64,000 bases of DNA from Streptomyces jeddahensis (GCF_001642995.1 NZ_LOHS01000052.1:62001-126000), one strand, 5' to 3'. Counted from the first letter of the stretch, positions 8,039 through 17,213 are shown. Numbers and translations are program-made. Notes: generated by a model from the letters alone, not told the origin.

Positions 8039-8456
8039 AGCGGAAGCCATGGTTCCGTGACATCCGTCATAGCGGCCTCGGGCACTAAGCGGGCCGATTA
8101 GTAGATGTCGTTCTGGCGACATATGGGACTTGTCCGGCTTGTCAGGGAGGCATATCGCGCCCGACTTTCCGGCATTCCACCCGCTCGGCACGTTCGCCCG
8201 TTCATGGCGCATAAAGGCTTTCTGACGGTACCTCAGTATTCCCGGCAGGGCACGCGATCCCGGCCAGCACGCTCGTAGGCCCATGGCAAGGACCGTCCTG
8301 GCCTACGAGGCGAGGTAGTACGAGAGCCCTTTGCCCTGTATTGGCAGCGGTCCTAAGAATGGCGGTCCGCAGTACGTCTCCGCAGTTCAGGAGCGGAGTC
8401 TGCGCAAGGCACCAGCCGCACAAGGGGCGCTTTGCGATTACCGAGTGAGGTCACCT
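8039..8456. other. AT-richer intergenic region upstream of CAP gene
   Basis: About 420 bp with noticeably lower GC than its surroundings. It should contain the promoters for iclR (leftward, reading through the repeats) and for the CAP gene (rightward). CATATGGG (8119 region) and CATATCGC give a loose inverted flank around CTTGTCCGGCTTGTC, where TTGTC occurs twice. No RNA gene or convincing ORF was found; no clear -35/-10 pair could be fixed. Confidence 0.5.
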
Positions 8457-9308
8457 ATGGGGAAGCACCGCAAGAAGAACCATTACCGGCGGATAACCGT
8501 CGCCGTCGTCGCTATTGGCGCCGTGGGCGTGCCGTCCGTCGCCGTGGCCTGCAACCAGTGGCCGGACGGCAGTGGCGGCGACGCCCGGTCCCACAGTGCC
8601 GCGAACGCGAACAACACGTACTTCCAGCAGCGGTGGACGGAAGCCGACTGGCAGCGCTGGGCCCGCAACTGGGACCGCCAGCCCTCCTCGGCGGCGTCGA
8701 AGACCCCCACCACGTCTCCGAGCACCGCGAAGCCCTCCGCGCCGCAGACCTCCGCTCCGAAGGCCTCCGCTCCGAAGGCCACGGTCACAACGTCTCCGAG
8801 CACGCCGAAGACCACCGCGCCCAAGGCCGGGACCACCACGGCTCCCAGCACGCCCAGCGCCCCCGAGACCTCCGCTCCGAAGTCCACGGCCACGGCGTCC
8901 CCGAGCACCCCGGCCACCACCGCGTCGGCGTCCGGGGAGCTCGCCCGCATCGTGGAGCTCGTCAACGACGAGCGCAGCAAGGCCGGATGCTCGCCCGTGA
9001 CCCTGAACGCGACCCTGTCCAAGGCCGCTCAGGCCCACAGCGAGGACATGGCCTCCCACCAGAACATGTCGCACACCGGGTCCGACGGGTCCAACCCCGG
9101 CGACCGCATCACGCGGGCCGGCTACAGCTGGAGCACCTACGGCGAGAACGTCGCGTACGGATACTCCACCCCCGAGCAGGTCATGGCGGGCTGGATGGCC
9201 AGCCCCGGCCACAAGGCCAACATCCTCAACTGCTCGTTCAAGGAGATCGGCGTCGGTCTCGCACAGCCCAACGACTACTGGACCCAGGACTTCGGTACGG
9301 CCCGGTAG
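8457..9308 (+). CDS. Secreted CAP (SCP/PR-1)-domain protein
   Basis: Exported protein of 283 residues. A short lysine-rich N-terminus (MGKHRKKNHYRR) leads into a signal or membrane segment (about 13-30, ending VAVACN). A Ser/Thr/Pro/Ala/Lys linker with repeated SAPKA and TTSPSTP units (about 80-160) follows, then a C-terminal CAP domain (about 162-283) with HSEDMASHQNMSHTG, GENVAYG and GWMASPGHKANIL. Bacterial CAP proteins are extracellular; their activity is mostly unknown. The ATG 8457 is preceded by GTGAGG at 6-nt spacing and was preferred to an upstream in-frame start that would bury the signal peptide. Confidence 0.88.
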   Translation: MGKHRKKNHYRRITVAVVAIGAVGVPSVAVACNQWPDGSGGDARSHSAANANNTYFQQRWTEADWQRWARNWDRQPSSAASKTPTTSPSTAKPSAPQTSAPKASAPKATVTTSPSTPKTTAPKAGTTTAPSTPSAPETSAPKSTATASPSTPATTASASGELARIVELVNDERSKAGCSPVTLNATLSKAAQAHSEDMASHQNMSHTGSDGSNPGDRITRAGYSWSTYGENVAYGYSTPEQVMAGWMASPGHKANILNCSFKEIGVGLAQPNDYWTQDFGTAR

Positions 9309-9338
9309 GCGGCTCACCAGCCACACCAGCAGGAGGGG

Positions 9339-9379
9339 ACGGCTCTCGGCGTACGCATGGCTCGTACGCCGAGAGCCGT
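9339..9379. terminator. Strong 17-bp hairpin terminator
   Basis: Perfect stem 9339-9355 with 9363-9379, 7-nt loop, between the converging CAP and Fpg/Nei genes. A copy of GAGCCGTACTGT from the right arm recurs immediately downstream. Confidence 0.9.
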
Positions 9380-9441
9380 ACTGTTCGTCAGAGCCGTACT
9401 GTCCCGTCAGCTTCCTCAGCGGCAGAGACCGAGAGAAGCGG

Positions 9442-10230
9442 TCACGAGGCGGACGGCTGGCACCGCGGGCACCAGACGGTGCCGCGTCCCGCGATGCGCC
9501 GGCGGCGCAGCGGCTCGCCGCAGCGCGGGCAGGGCGCATCGGGGTCGTCGCGGCGGCCCGTGAGCCACGAGTTGCGGGGCGGTACGCAGCCCGCCCTGAT
9601 CGCCGACCGCAGGGTGCGCCGCATCTCCGTATACAGCCGGCCGCGCTCGGCATCGGTGAGGTCAGCGGCCGGGGTCGCGGGGTGCAGCCGTGCACGCCAC
9701 AGGATCTCGTCGGCCAGCAGGTTGCCGAGTCCCGCCAGTACGGACTGGTCCGTGAGCACGGATTTGACGCGACCGCGCCGCCCGGAGAGCACGGCGTCGA
9801 AGCCCTTGCGGTCCACCACCATCGCGTCGGGGCCCTGCCGGTCCAGGATGCCCGCCACGCCGACGTCGTCGGCCAGCCACACTCCCTGCAGTTTGCGCTG
9901 GTCGCGGTAGCGGAGCAGGCGGTCGCGGGCCACGGCGAACACCACGCGGTCATGCGGATGGGGCGCGTCGTCGGGGCCGCAGCAGACCAGCTGCCCGGTC
10001 ATGCCGAAGTGCAGCATGACGGTGGGCCCGCCGTCGGTGCGGGCGAGCAGCCACTTTCCGTGCCGCTCGGGCTCGGCGAAGCTCCGGCCCTCCAGGTCGC
10101 GGCGCAGCTTCCGCGCGCTGACCCCGTGCAGAACGCCCGCGTCGCGTACCTCGACCCGCTCGATCCGCCTGCCCTGCGCGCAGGAGGCGAGAACTTCCCG
10201 GAACGCCTCGACATCCGGCAGCTCAGGCAT
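9442..10230 (-). CDS. Fpg/Nei-family DNA glycosylase/AP lyase
   Basis: Base-excision repair enzyme that removes oxidised bases and nicks the abasic site. The 262-residue protein starts MPELPDVE, whose Pro after the initiator Met is the catalytic nucleophile and Glu the partner. It has the helix-two-turn-helix region (about 150-215, LAGLGNLLADEILWRARLHP) and a C-terminal zinc finger CPRCGE...WCPRCQ (about 233-257). The ATG 10230 was chosen because the mature N-terminus must be Pro. The sequence cannot separate Fpg from Nei specificity with confidence. An 18-bp hairpin (10253-10294) insulates it from the galactosidase operon behind it. Confidence 0.92.
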   Translation of the reverse strand: MPELPDVEAFREVLASCAQGRRIERVEVRDAGVLHGVSARKLRRDLEGRSFAEPERHGKWLLARTDGGPTVMLHFGMTGQLVCCGPDDAPHPHDRVVFAVARDRLLRYRDQRKLQGVWLADDVGVAGILDRQGPDAMVVDRKGFDAVLSGRRGRVKSVLTDQSVLAGLGNLLADEILWRARLHPATPAADLTDAERGRLYTEMRRTLRSAIRAGCVPPRNSWLTGRRDDPDAPCPRCGEPLRRRRIAGRGTVWCPRCQPSAS

Positions 10231-10252
10231 ACCGTCCACCGCCATCCGCGCA

Positions 10253-10294
10253 CTCGGCCGCTGTGGATCCCGGGGGGGATCCACAGCGGCCGAG
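10253..10294. terminator. 18-bp perfect hairpin ending the galactoside operon
   Basis: CTCGGCCGCTGTGGATCC (10253-10270) pairs perfectly with 10277-10294 around a 6-nt G-rich loop. It lies 26 nt after the GH42 stop codon and 23 nt before the fpg/nei start. Confidence 0.9.
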
Positions 10295-10319
10295 TACCCA
10301 GGACCGGCGCCAGGCCTCC

Positions 10320-12347
10320 TCAGGAGCCGTGCGGCTCCCGTACGACGGCGATGTCCCCGGGCGCGACGACGACCCACCCGGCGACGGGCTTGCCGGTCAG
10401 CAGTTCGGTGGCGTCAGGCCCGACCGCGACCTCCGCGCCCTGACCGGCGTGGTCGATCAGGAAGAGATAGTCGGCGTCCGTGCCGCGACGACGGACCGCC
10501 TCGACTCCGGGCGGGACGGTGCCGGTACGGAGGACCGGCTGGACCCCCGCCTCCGCACACACCCGGTCAAGAAGGGCGGCGAGCGTGGCCGGGTCCGGGC
10601 CGGTGGCCACGTACCACGCGGCACCGGCGCCGTGGGCGTGCCGCGTCACGGCCGGGACGCCGGTCAGGGGCCCGTCCGCATACGACGCGACCGTCTGCGC
10701 GCCCGCGAGCCGCAGCCGCTCCGACCACAGGGTGCCGGTGGCGCCGTCCGGCACGTCGCCGGTGAGGCCCACGGACTCGCCCGGCAGCAGAGGGAAGAGC
10801 TCGTCGGTGCGGACGCCGAGCGCATCCCGGAAGGCGCCCGGGTAACCGCCCAGCCGGACATGGCAGTTCTCGTCGACCGCACCGCTGTGGAAGCCGACGG
10901 CGAGGGTGCCGCCGCGCTCGGCGAAACCGGTGAGGTTGGCCGCGCCCGCGTCGTCGACCAGGTAGAGGCTCGGGGCGAGGACGAGCCGGTATCCGGAGAG
11001 GTCGGCGTCGGGGCGTACGAAGTCCACCGCGATCCCGGCCCGCCACAGCGGCTCGTACCAGTCCCGGACGAGGTCCTGGAAGCGCAGCTCGCCATTGGGC
11101 TGCGACGGGAGCTCCAGGGCCCAGCGGGCGTCCCAGTCCCAGACGATCGCCACCTCGGCCGTACCGGTGCTGCCGCGCACCTCGGCGATGGCCTTCAGAT
11201 CGGCGCCGAGCCGGACCACGTCCCGCCAGATCTGGCTGTCCGTGCCCGCGTGCGGCAGCATCGCCGAGTGCCACTGCTCGGCGCCCGCCTTGGCGGCCCG
11301 CCACTGGAAGTACGCGATGCCGTCCGCACCCCGCGCGACATGGGCGAGGGCGTTGCGGCGCAGCTCGCCGGGGCGCTTGGCACGGTTGACGGGCTGCCAG
11401 TTGACGGCGCCCGTCGAGTGCTCCATCAGCAGCCACGGGCCGCCCGCCAGCGAGCGCACCAGGTCGCCGCTGAGCGCGATGTCGATCTCCGACTCGGGGT
11501 CGGTGGACATCAGGTAGTGGTCGTTGGAGACGACGTCCAGCTCGGGCGCCCAGCGCCAGTAGTCGAGCGCGTCGAAGTTCTGCATCACCATGAAGTTGGT
11601 GGTGGCGGGGATCGAGGGCGCCGCCTCGCGCAGCACGTCCCGCTCGGCGGTGCAGAGCGAGAGCAACTCGTCGGAGCAGAAGCGGCGCCAGTCCAGCTGG
11701 TGGGTGGGGTTGGGGACGGCGCCGGTGGGGCGGGGCGGCAGGATCTCGTCCCAGTCGTAGTACCACTGGCTCCAGAAGGTGGTGCCCCAGGCGTCGTTCA
11801 GCGCGTCCAGGTCGTCCCCGTACCGGGCGCGTAGCCAGCGCCGGAAGGCCGCCGCGCTGGTGTCGCAGTAGCAGGCGGCGTTGTGGCACCCGTACTCGTT
11901 GTGCACGTGCCACATGACGACGGCCGGGTGGTCCGCGTACCGCTCGGCGATCACGCCCGCGATCCGCAGGGCGGCCTCGCGGTACGCCGGGCTGCTCGGG
12001 CAGAACGTCTGGCGGCTGCCGTACGACAGGGTACGGCCGTCGCGGTCGACGGGCAGCGCCTCCGGGTGGGCCCGGAAGAACCAGGCGGGAGGCGCGGCCG
12101 TGGGCGTGGCCAGGTCGGCGGCGATGCCGTTCTCGTGGAGCAGGTCGAGGATCTTGTCCATGCGGGAGAAGTCGTACTCGCCCTCGGACGGCTCCAGCAG
12201 CGCCCACGAGAAGATGCCGACGCTGACCATCGTCACGCCCGCCTCGCGCATCAGGCGCACGTCCTCGGCCCAGACCTCCTCGGGCCACTGCTCGGGGTTG
12301 TAGTCGCCGCCGTAGGCGATGCCGGGGACGTTCAGCACCCGCTTCAT
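10320..12347 (-). CDS. GH42 beta-galactosidase
   Basis: Intracellular beta-galactosidase of glycoside hydrolase family 42, 675 residues, no signal peptide. The TIM-barrel domain (about 10-380) contains GGDYNPEQWP near the N-terminus, acid/base E151 in MWHVHNEYGCH and nucleophile E309 in LLMEHSTGAVNW. The trimerisation domain (about 395-600) and a C-terminal beta domain follow. The ATG 12347 overlaps the GH36 stop codon by 4 bp (ATGA), so translation is probably coupled. It is the last gene of the operon and would split beta-galactosides imported by the adjacent ABC transporter. Confidence 0.95.
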   Translation of the reverse strand: MKRVLNVPGIAYGGDYNPEQWPEEVWAEDVRLMREAGVTMVSVGIFSWALLEPSEGEYDFSRMDKILDLLHENGIAADLATPTAAPPAWFFRAHPEALPVDRDGRTLSYGSRQTFCPSSPAYREAALRIAGVIAERYADHPAVVMWHVHNEYGCHNAACYCDTSAAAFRRWLRARYGDDLDALNDAWGTTFWSQWYYDWDEILPPRPTGAVPNPTHQLDWRRFCSDELLSLCTAERDVLREAAPSIPATTNFMVMQNFDALDYWRWAPELDVVSNDHYLMSTDPESEIDIALSGDLVRSLAGGPWLLMEHSTGAVNWQPVNRAKRPGELRRNALAHVARGADGIAYFQWRAAKAGAEQWHSAMLPHAGTDSQIWRDVVRLGADLKAIAEVRGSTGTAEVAIVWDWDARWALELPSQPNGELRFQDLVRDWYEPLWRAGIAVDFVRPDADLSGYRLVLAPSLYLVDDAGAANLTGFAERGGTLAVGFHSGAVDENCHVRLGGYPGAFRDALGVRTDELFPLLPGESVGLTGDVPDGATGTLWSERLRLAGAQTVASYADGPLTGVPAVTRHAHGAGAAWYVATGPDPATLAALLDRVCAEAGVQPVLRTGTVPPGVEAVRRRGTDADYLFLIDHAGQGAEVAVGPDATELLTGKPVAGWVVVAPGDIAVVREPHGS

Positions 12348-13657
12348 CGGGCAGCACCGCCCAGCAGACGGCGCGTTGTGGCCACGCCCCACTCGTCAAG
12401 GGACAGCAGGCGGTCGCTGGAGGCCATCAGGCCGCCGGTCGCCTCGACATGCGCGGCCCAGCGCTCGCGGGTCTCCACGGCCGGGCGGGCCATCAGGCAG
12501 TCGGGGTCGTTGATCCAGAGACGGCCGTGCTGCCACTGGCGTCCGACGCCGGTGAACTCGGCGGGGTCCTGGCCGGGCTGGCTGTAGTCGTCGGCCTCGG
12601 GGTGGCGGTGGGGTGCGGTGTCCGGGCTGACCCGCATCGCGTCGAACAGGCCGATCGACGCCAGCATCGGCGCGCCGCAGCCCAGCAGATACGCGTCGGG
12701 GCCGATCGCCTCGCGGATCAGCTCGATCCCGGAGCGGTACGCGGCGAGCGCGTCCACCGACGCGTGCCGGGCGCCCTCCAGGGCGCCCGCGTAGAGGAAG
12801 TCGACCTTGAAGTAGTCGTAGCCCTCGGAGCGCAGGGTCGTGAAGACCTCCGTCAGGTACGCCGCCGCCCCCGGGTGGGTGGTGTCCAGGACGTACAGGT
12901 CGTGGCCCCAGTTGCGGCCCGCGTGCAGCGGGGCGCCGTCGGACGACCGTACGAGCCAGTCGGGGTGCTCGGCGGCCAGCTCGCTCGCCGGGTCCACCAG
13001 GAACGGCGCCGTCCAGATGCCCGCCCGGCGGCCCCGGGCGCGGATGGCGTCCGCGATGCCGGCGCGGGAGCGGAAGCGACCGGAGAGGGTGAGCCAGTCG
13101 CCGAGGGCCTTCTGGTAGCCGTCGTCGATCTGGACGACGTCGATGGGCAGGTCGAGGGTGTCCATCGCACGGAGGTTCTCGTGGATGTCGTCCTCGGTGA
13201 CGGCGGTGAAGTACTCGTACCAGGAGCACCAGACGGTGGGTGCGGTGCGAGGGGCTTCGAGGCCGAGCCCACCGGCCCAGTCCGCCAGCGTCGACTGGAT
13301 GTCCGCGCCCGTCCACTCCTTCACCGGGCCGTTCGCGCTCACCTCAGCGGTGCCGTCCGTCACGACCAGCCGGATCGACGGCACCTCGCGGGTCGGGTCG
13401 GCCGCCGCCCACAGGCGGACCGGGGAGCCGTCCCCGGGGTCGAGGGCGAGCAGGCCCTCGCCCTGGAAGGTGTCGTCCGGGACGGTGTGGCCGGGGCGGT
13501 AGCAGACCGTCGCCCAGTTGTCGGTGGCCGGGCGGTACGGCTTGTCGCCGAGGGCGTAGGCGCCGCTGGGGCTCCAGGACTGCCAGCCCTCCTCGTGGAC
13601 GCGCGCGGTACTGACGTCCACGGGCACGGAGGCGAGCGGCGTGAAGGGGTGGGGCAC
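12344..13657 (-). CDS. GH36 alpha-galactosidase (melibiase-like)
   Basis: Glycoside hydrolase of the GH-D clan, 437 residues, shorter than the roughly 700-residue GH36 enzymes with a full N-terminal beta-supersandwich. Motifs: GWQSWSPSGAY (about 24-34), CSWYEYFTAVTEDDI (144-158), VVQIDDGYQKALGDW (174-188), nucleophile D286 in YFKVDFLYAG and probable acid/base D346 in MRVSPDTAPH. No signal peptide, so it acts on imported alpha-galactosides. It starts 27 nt after the permease stop and overlaps GH42 by 4 bp. The family is clear; the exact linkage is not. Confidence 0.92.
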   Translation of the reverse strand: MPHPFTPLASVPVDVSTARVHEEGWQSWSPSGAYALGDKPYRPATDNWATVCYRPGHTVPDDTFQGEGLLALDPGDGSPVRLWAAADPTREVPSIRLVVTDGTAEVSANGPVKEWTGADIQSTLADWAGGLGLEAPRTAPTVWCSWYEYFTAVTEDDIHENLRAMDTLDLPIDVVQIDDGYQKALGDWLTLSGRFRSRAGIADAIRARGRRAGIWTAPFLVDPASELAAEHPDWLVRSSDGAPLHAGRNWGHDLYVLDTTHPGAAAYLTEVFTTLRSEGYDYFKVDFLYAGALEGARHASVDALAAYRSGIELIREAIGPDAYLLGCGAPMLASIGLFDAMRVSPDTAPHRHPEADDYSQPGQDPAEFTGVGRQWQHGRLWINDPDCLMARPAVETRERWAAHVEATGGLMASSDRLLSLDEWGVATTRRLLGGAAR

Positions 13658-13684
13658 GGTGGTTCTCTTTCGAACAGGCGGGCG

Positions 13685-14584
13685 TCAGCCCTTGTTGGCG
13701 CCGAGCGTGAGACCGCTGACGAACTGGCGCTGGAGCAGGAAGTACACGATCAGCGTCGGGATCGCGGTGAGCAGGGCGCCGGCGGCGACCAGGTTGGGGT
13801 CGGTGAAGTACTGGCCGGAGAGGTTGTTCAGGGCCGAGGTGATCGGCATGTTCTCGCCGGTGGAGATCAGGACGAGGGCCCAGAAGAAGTCGTTGTAGAT
13901 CCAGATGGACAGCAACGTCGCCAGGGCGGCCATCGCCGGGCGGCACAGCGGCAGGGTGATCTGCCAGTAGAGGCGCCACACCGAGGCGCCGTCGACCAGT
14001 GCGGCCTCGGTCAGCTCGTGCGGCAGCATCTTCATGTAGTTGCTCAGCACGAACGCGCAGAAGCCCGACTGGAACGCCACATGGATGAGCACCAGGCCCA
14101 GCGCGGAGTCGTACAGCTTGCCGCTCATCGTGATGCCGGGCAGGTCGATGAGCAGGTACATCCGGTACAGCGGGGTGATGATGACCTGCTGCGGGAGCAG
14201 GTTGCCCGCCGTGAAGACCAGCAGCAGGAACAGGTTGACCCGGAAGTCGAAGCGGCTGACGTAGAAGGCGACCATCGACGACAGGAACAGCGTCAGCAGA
14301 ACGGCCGGGACGGCGATCACCAGCGTGTTCATGAAGTAGTGCGTCATGTCCGACTGCGTGAACGCGTTGATGAAGTTGTCGAGGTTCAGCGTGTCCGGGA
14401 GGGACACGTAGCCCTTCTCGCTCGTCTCGGCGTACGGGCGCAGGGCCGCGTAGACCGCCCAGAGCAGCGGCGCCAGCCAGGCCAGCGCCATGGACGCGAG
14501 AACGACGTGCAGCACGACCCGGGCGGGGCGTACCGGCGTGCGCTTCTTCAGCGCGACGGGGGTGGCCGCGGTGGTGGTGCTCAT
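13685..14584 (-). CDS. Carbohydrate ABC transporter permease (MalG type)
   Basis: Inner-membrane permease, 299 residues, six predicted transmembrane helices. The MalG-type EAA loop is visible as EAALVDGASVWRLYWQITLP, the contact site for the ATPase. The start overlaps the stop of the upstream permease by 4 bp (14581-14584). As in most Streptomyces CUT1 systems, no ATPase gene is in the operon; a shared MsiK-type ATPase elsewhere probably energises it (inference). Confidence 0.95.
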   Translation of the reverse strand: MSTTTAATPVALKKRTPVRPARVVLHVVLASMALAWLAPLLWAVYAALRPYAETSEKGYVSLPDTLNLDNFINAFTQSDMTHYFMNTLVIAVPAVLLTLFLSSMVAFYVSRFDFRVNLFLLLVFTAGNLLPQQVIITPLYRMYLLIDLPGITMSGKLYDSALGLVLIHVAFQSGFCAFVLSNYMKMLPHELTEAALVDGASVWRLYWQITLPLCRPAMAALATLLSIWIYNDFFWALVLISTGENMPITSALNNLSGQYFTDPNLVAAGALLTAIPTLIVYFLLQRQFVSGLTLGANKG

Positions 14585-15558
14585 GCTCGCCGCTCCTTCC
14601 GGAAGGTGCTCACCAGGTAAGGAATGATCACGACGAGCGAGATCAGGAGGAGGACGACCGCGATCGCAGAGCCGTATCCGATGCGGCTCGACTCACCGAT
14701 GATGTTGCTGGTCACAAGGATCGACAGCAGCTCGGTGCCCTGGGCACCGCCATTGAAGACGTACACCAGGTCGAAGCAACGCAGGGCCTCGATGATGGTG
14801 ACGACCAGGACGATGGTGTTGGTGGGGCGCAGGGTCGGGAAGATGACGTTCTTGAACGTCTGCCACTCGCCCGCGCCGTCGAGCGCGGACGCCTCGCGCA
14901 GGGACGGGTCGACGCCCTTCAGACCGGCCAGGTAGAGGATCATCATGTAGCCGGTGTGCCGCCAGGAGGCGGCGACCAGCACTGCCCAGAGGTTGAGGTC
15001 CGGGTCGCCGATCCAGTCGATGTAGTGGCCGGGCTTGTTGGCGCCGATGATGCTGTTGATCAGGCCCGTGTCGGGGTTGTAGACGAGCTGCCAGACGAAG
15101 CCGATGACGGCCATCGACATCACGACGGGCAGGAAGAACGCCGTCTGGTAGACGCGGCTGAACCGGATCTTCTTGTCCAGCTGCACGGCCAGGAACAGGC
15201 CGAGCGGGGTCGGGACCAGGATCAGCGCCACGAACCAGATGACATTGTGCTCGACGGCGGGCCAGAACTGCGGGTTGTTGGTGAAGAGTTCCTTGAAGTT
15301 CTGCAGCCCGACCCACTGGATCGAGTCGAAGCCGATGCCGTTCCAGGTGGTGAACGCGAGCGCGATCGAGGCGAGCGCGGTCACCCACACCAGGGCGACG
15401 TGCAGGATCGTCGGCAGGGTCGCCATCAGGCCCAGCGTGAGCCGGTCGCGACGGGTCAGCAGCCGGCGGTGCCCCTGGGGCACCTTCTTGGCGGGGGCAG
15501 CGCCCGGAGGCGGCACGGCGGCCGCCTCCGGTATCTCGGTGGTCGTCTGGGTGCTCAT
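14581..15558 (-). CDS. Carbohydrate ABC transporter permease (MalF type)
   Basis: Partner permease, 325 residues. A proline/alanine-rich cytoplasmic N-terminus (about 1-35) precedes six transmembrane helices. The EAA loop reads REASALDGAGEWQTFKNVIFP. It overlaps the binding-protein gene (15555-15558) and the MalG-type gene by 4 bp on each side, showing a tightly coupled operon. It forms the membrane channel with the 13685-14584 product. Confidence 0.95.
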   Translation of the reverse strand: MSTQTTTEIPEAAAVPPPGAAPAKKVPQGHRRLLTRRDRLTLGLMATLPTILHVALVWVTALASIALAFTTWNGIGFDSIQWVGLQNFKELFTNNPQFWPAVEHNVIWFVALILVPTPLGLFLAVQLDKKIRFSRVYQTAFFLPVVMSMAVIGFVWQLVYNPDTGLINSIIGANKPGHYIDWIGDPDLNLWAVLVAASWRHTGYMMILYLAGLKGVDPSLREASALDGAGEWQTFKNVIFPTLRPTNTIVLVVTIIEALRCFDLVYVFNGGAQGTELLSILVTSNIIGESSRIGYGSAIAVVLLLISLVVIIPYLVSTFRKERRA

Positions 15559-16865
15559 GAGGACGCGAAGATCGTCTTCTTCTGGCGCTCGATCGACGAG
15601 AGCAGGCTGTCGACGCCCTTGGGGTTACGGATGAACTTCTGCAGCGCGGGCTGCATGACCGTCGAGGTGAAGTCCGGCCGGCTGTCGCGGTCCATGAACT
15701 GGGTGAGGCTCTTCGCACCGCTGATCATCTCGTACGCCTTCTTCTGCAGGGGGCTGTACGAGGAGGTGTCGGCCTTGGTGGAGGCGGCGACGACGCTCGG
15801 GTCGGACTTGAGGTAGATCTCCTCGGCCGCGGGGGAGCCCAGGTACTCGAGCAGCTTGACGGAACCCGACTTGTTCTTCGGGCTCTTGCTCATCATGAAG
15901 CCGTCGGTCGGCGCCTCGACGGTGTCCTGCCCGTACGACGGGTCGATCTCCGGGAAGGCGAAGAAGTCGAGGTCCTCCAGGTCGGCCTTGTTGGTGAACT
16001 GCTGCGCCACGAAGGTGCCCAGCAGATACATGCCGGCCTTCTTCGACACCAGGGTCTGCGCGGCGTCCTGCCAGGTGCGGCCGACGGCGCCGTCCTGGTG
16101 GTACGGGAGGATCTCGGTCCACAGGTCGAAGACGGCGCGCACCTTGGCGTCGGTCCAGGACGCCTTGCCGGCCATCAGGTCGACGTGGAAGTCGTAGCCG
16201 TTCTTACGGAAGTTGATCTGGTCGAAGGTGCCGAGCGCGGGCCAGGCGTCCTTGTCGCCGAAGGCGATCGGGACCAGCTTGTCCTTCTGCATCTGCTTGC
16301 ACAGCGCGATGAACTCGTCCCAGGTGGTGGGGACTTCGTAGCCGTACTGCTTGAAGACGCTCTTCCGGTAGAAGATCGCCCACGGGTACGTGTACAGCGG
16401 GACGAAGTAGTACTTGCCGTCTTCGCCCTTGCTGAGCTTGTGCATCGCCTCCGGGAAGTTGCCCCCGATGGTCTTCCACACGTCGTCGATCGGGGTGGCG
16501 AGGCCCTTCGCCGCGAAGAACTGCATCCGGTAGCCGGCGAACCAGGTGAACACGTCGTCCGGCGTGCCCTGGAGGTAGGAGTTGATCTGCTCCTGGAAGG
16601 TGTTCGAGTCCTTGGTGTTCACGTCGACCGTGATGCCGGACTTCTTCTTGTAGGCCGCGTAGATGTCGGCGAACGCCTTCTTGGGCACCGGGTCGGACGC
16701 CTTGGAGCCGAGGGTGACGGTCTTCGGGTCGGCGGCCGTGCCGCTGCCGCCGCACGCACTCAGCAGGGGTATGCCTGCGCCGAGCGCTGCCGCGCCACCG
16801 ACGCCGCGCAGCAGGGTACGGCGGCTCGGGCCGGGGACGGAGAGACCAGAGGGAGAGAGGTGCAT
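15555..16865 (-). CDS. Extracellular sugar-binding lipoprotein of the galactoside ABC transporter
   Basis: Solute-binding protein of the CUT1 family, 436 residues. The signal has a twin arginine (SRRTLLRG, residues 14-21) and a lipobox LLSAC with C38, so it is a Tat-type lipoprotein. The body carries the SBP family-1 pattern (KKKSGITVDVNTKDSNTFQEQINSYL, SSIERQKKTIFASS at the end). The ATG 16865 was chosen because CAGGAG lies 5 nt upstream; a TTG at 16883 in frame has no ribosome-binding site. First gene of the operon. The galactoside substrate is inferred only from the two glycosidases. Confidence 0.93.
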   Translation of the reverse strand: MHLSPSGLSVPGPSRRTLLRGVGGAAALGAGIPLLSACGGSGTAADPKTVTLGSKASDPVPKKAFADIYAAYKKKSGITVDVNTKDSNTFQEQINSYLQGTPDDVFTWFAGYRMQFFAAKGLATPIDDVWKTIGGNFPEAMHKLSKGEDGKYYFVPLYTYPWAIFYRKSVFKQYGYEVPTTWDEFIALCKQMQKDKLVPIAFGDKDAWPALGTFDQINFRKNGYDFHVDLMAGKASWTDAKVRAVFDLWTEILPYHQDGAVGRTWQDAAQTLVSKKAGMYLLGTFVAQQFTNKADLEDLDFFAFPEIDPSYGQDTVEAPTDGFMMSKSPKNKSGSVKLLEYLGSPAAEEIYLKSDPSVVAASTKADTSSYSPLQKKAYEMISGAKSLTQFMDRDSRPDFTSTVMQPALQKFIRNPKGVDSLLSSIERQKKTIFASS

Positions 16866-16919
16866 GACGGCTCCTGAGGGCAAGGGTCAGCCACAAGGAC
16901 GTGCGTCGACGGTCGTGAT

Positions 16920-16940
16920 CAGAAACAACCAGAAAACAAC
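16920..16940. promoter_or_regulatory. Direct-repeat operator candidate for galactoside operon
   Basis: CAGAAACAAC (16920-16929) is followed immediately by CAGAAAACAAC (16930-16940), a period of about one helical turn. It lies between the proposed promoter and the start of the binding-protein gene, where a repressor would block transcription. Directly repeated sites of this kind suit DeoR-like repressors, but no regulator gene is adjacent, so the assignment is inference. Confidence 0.5.
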
Positions 16941-16962
16941 TTGACCGCACATCGGGAACGCC

Positions 16963-16992
16963 ATAACAGCCGGATGTCCTGTCATGCGTCAA
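16963..16992 (-). promoter_or_regulatory. Probable promoter of galactoside operon
   Basis: On the minus strand TTGACG (16992-16987) and TGTTAT (16968-16963) are separated by 18 bp, a good match to a vegetative (HrdB-type) promoter. The predicted start would lie about 90-100 nt upstream of the binding-protein ATG. Confidence 0.6.
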
Positions 16993-17094
16993 GGCCTCTT
17001 GTCCGTCTTTGTCGAAACGTGATGGACACCCAGGGTGTTCGGATCTGTAATGGTTCCGACGCGTCTCAGCGGATGTGCGCGGCCCCGACCCACC

Positions 17095-17160
17095 CCACCG
17101 ACAGGTGGCGTACCACCCACCGGCCGGACGCACCCCCACCCACCGGGCAGGTGGCGCACC
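17095..17160. repeat. Two copies of a dispersed CCACCGGCAGGTGGCG element
   Basis: Copies at 17095-17115 and 17140-17160 share CCACCG(G)RCAGGTGGCGYACC. A third, inverted copy lies at 36962-36981. The pair sits in the intergenic region before the PAS/GAF phosphatase gene. Confidence 0.65.
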
Positions 17161-17213
17161 CTGAATTCTGTCTAAACTACGAAAAAGCCGTCTTGCGACC
17201 GATTGAAGGCAGC

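Noticed and set aside
7659..8063. N-terminal extension of the IclR protein to 387 residues
   Set aside because: The extension is translated tandem-repeat DNA, and the ATG at 7658 gives a normal IclR protein whose HTH starts at once.
8331..8456. Riboswitch leader before the CAP gene
   Set aside because: I looked for a cyclic di-AMP-type leader because such genes sometimes carry one, but could not find the conserved core motifs.
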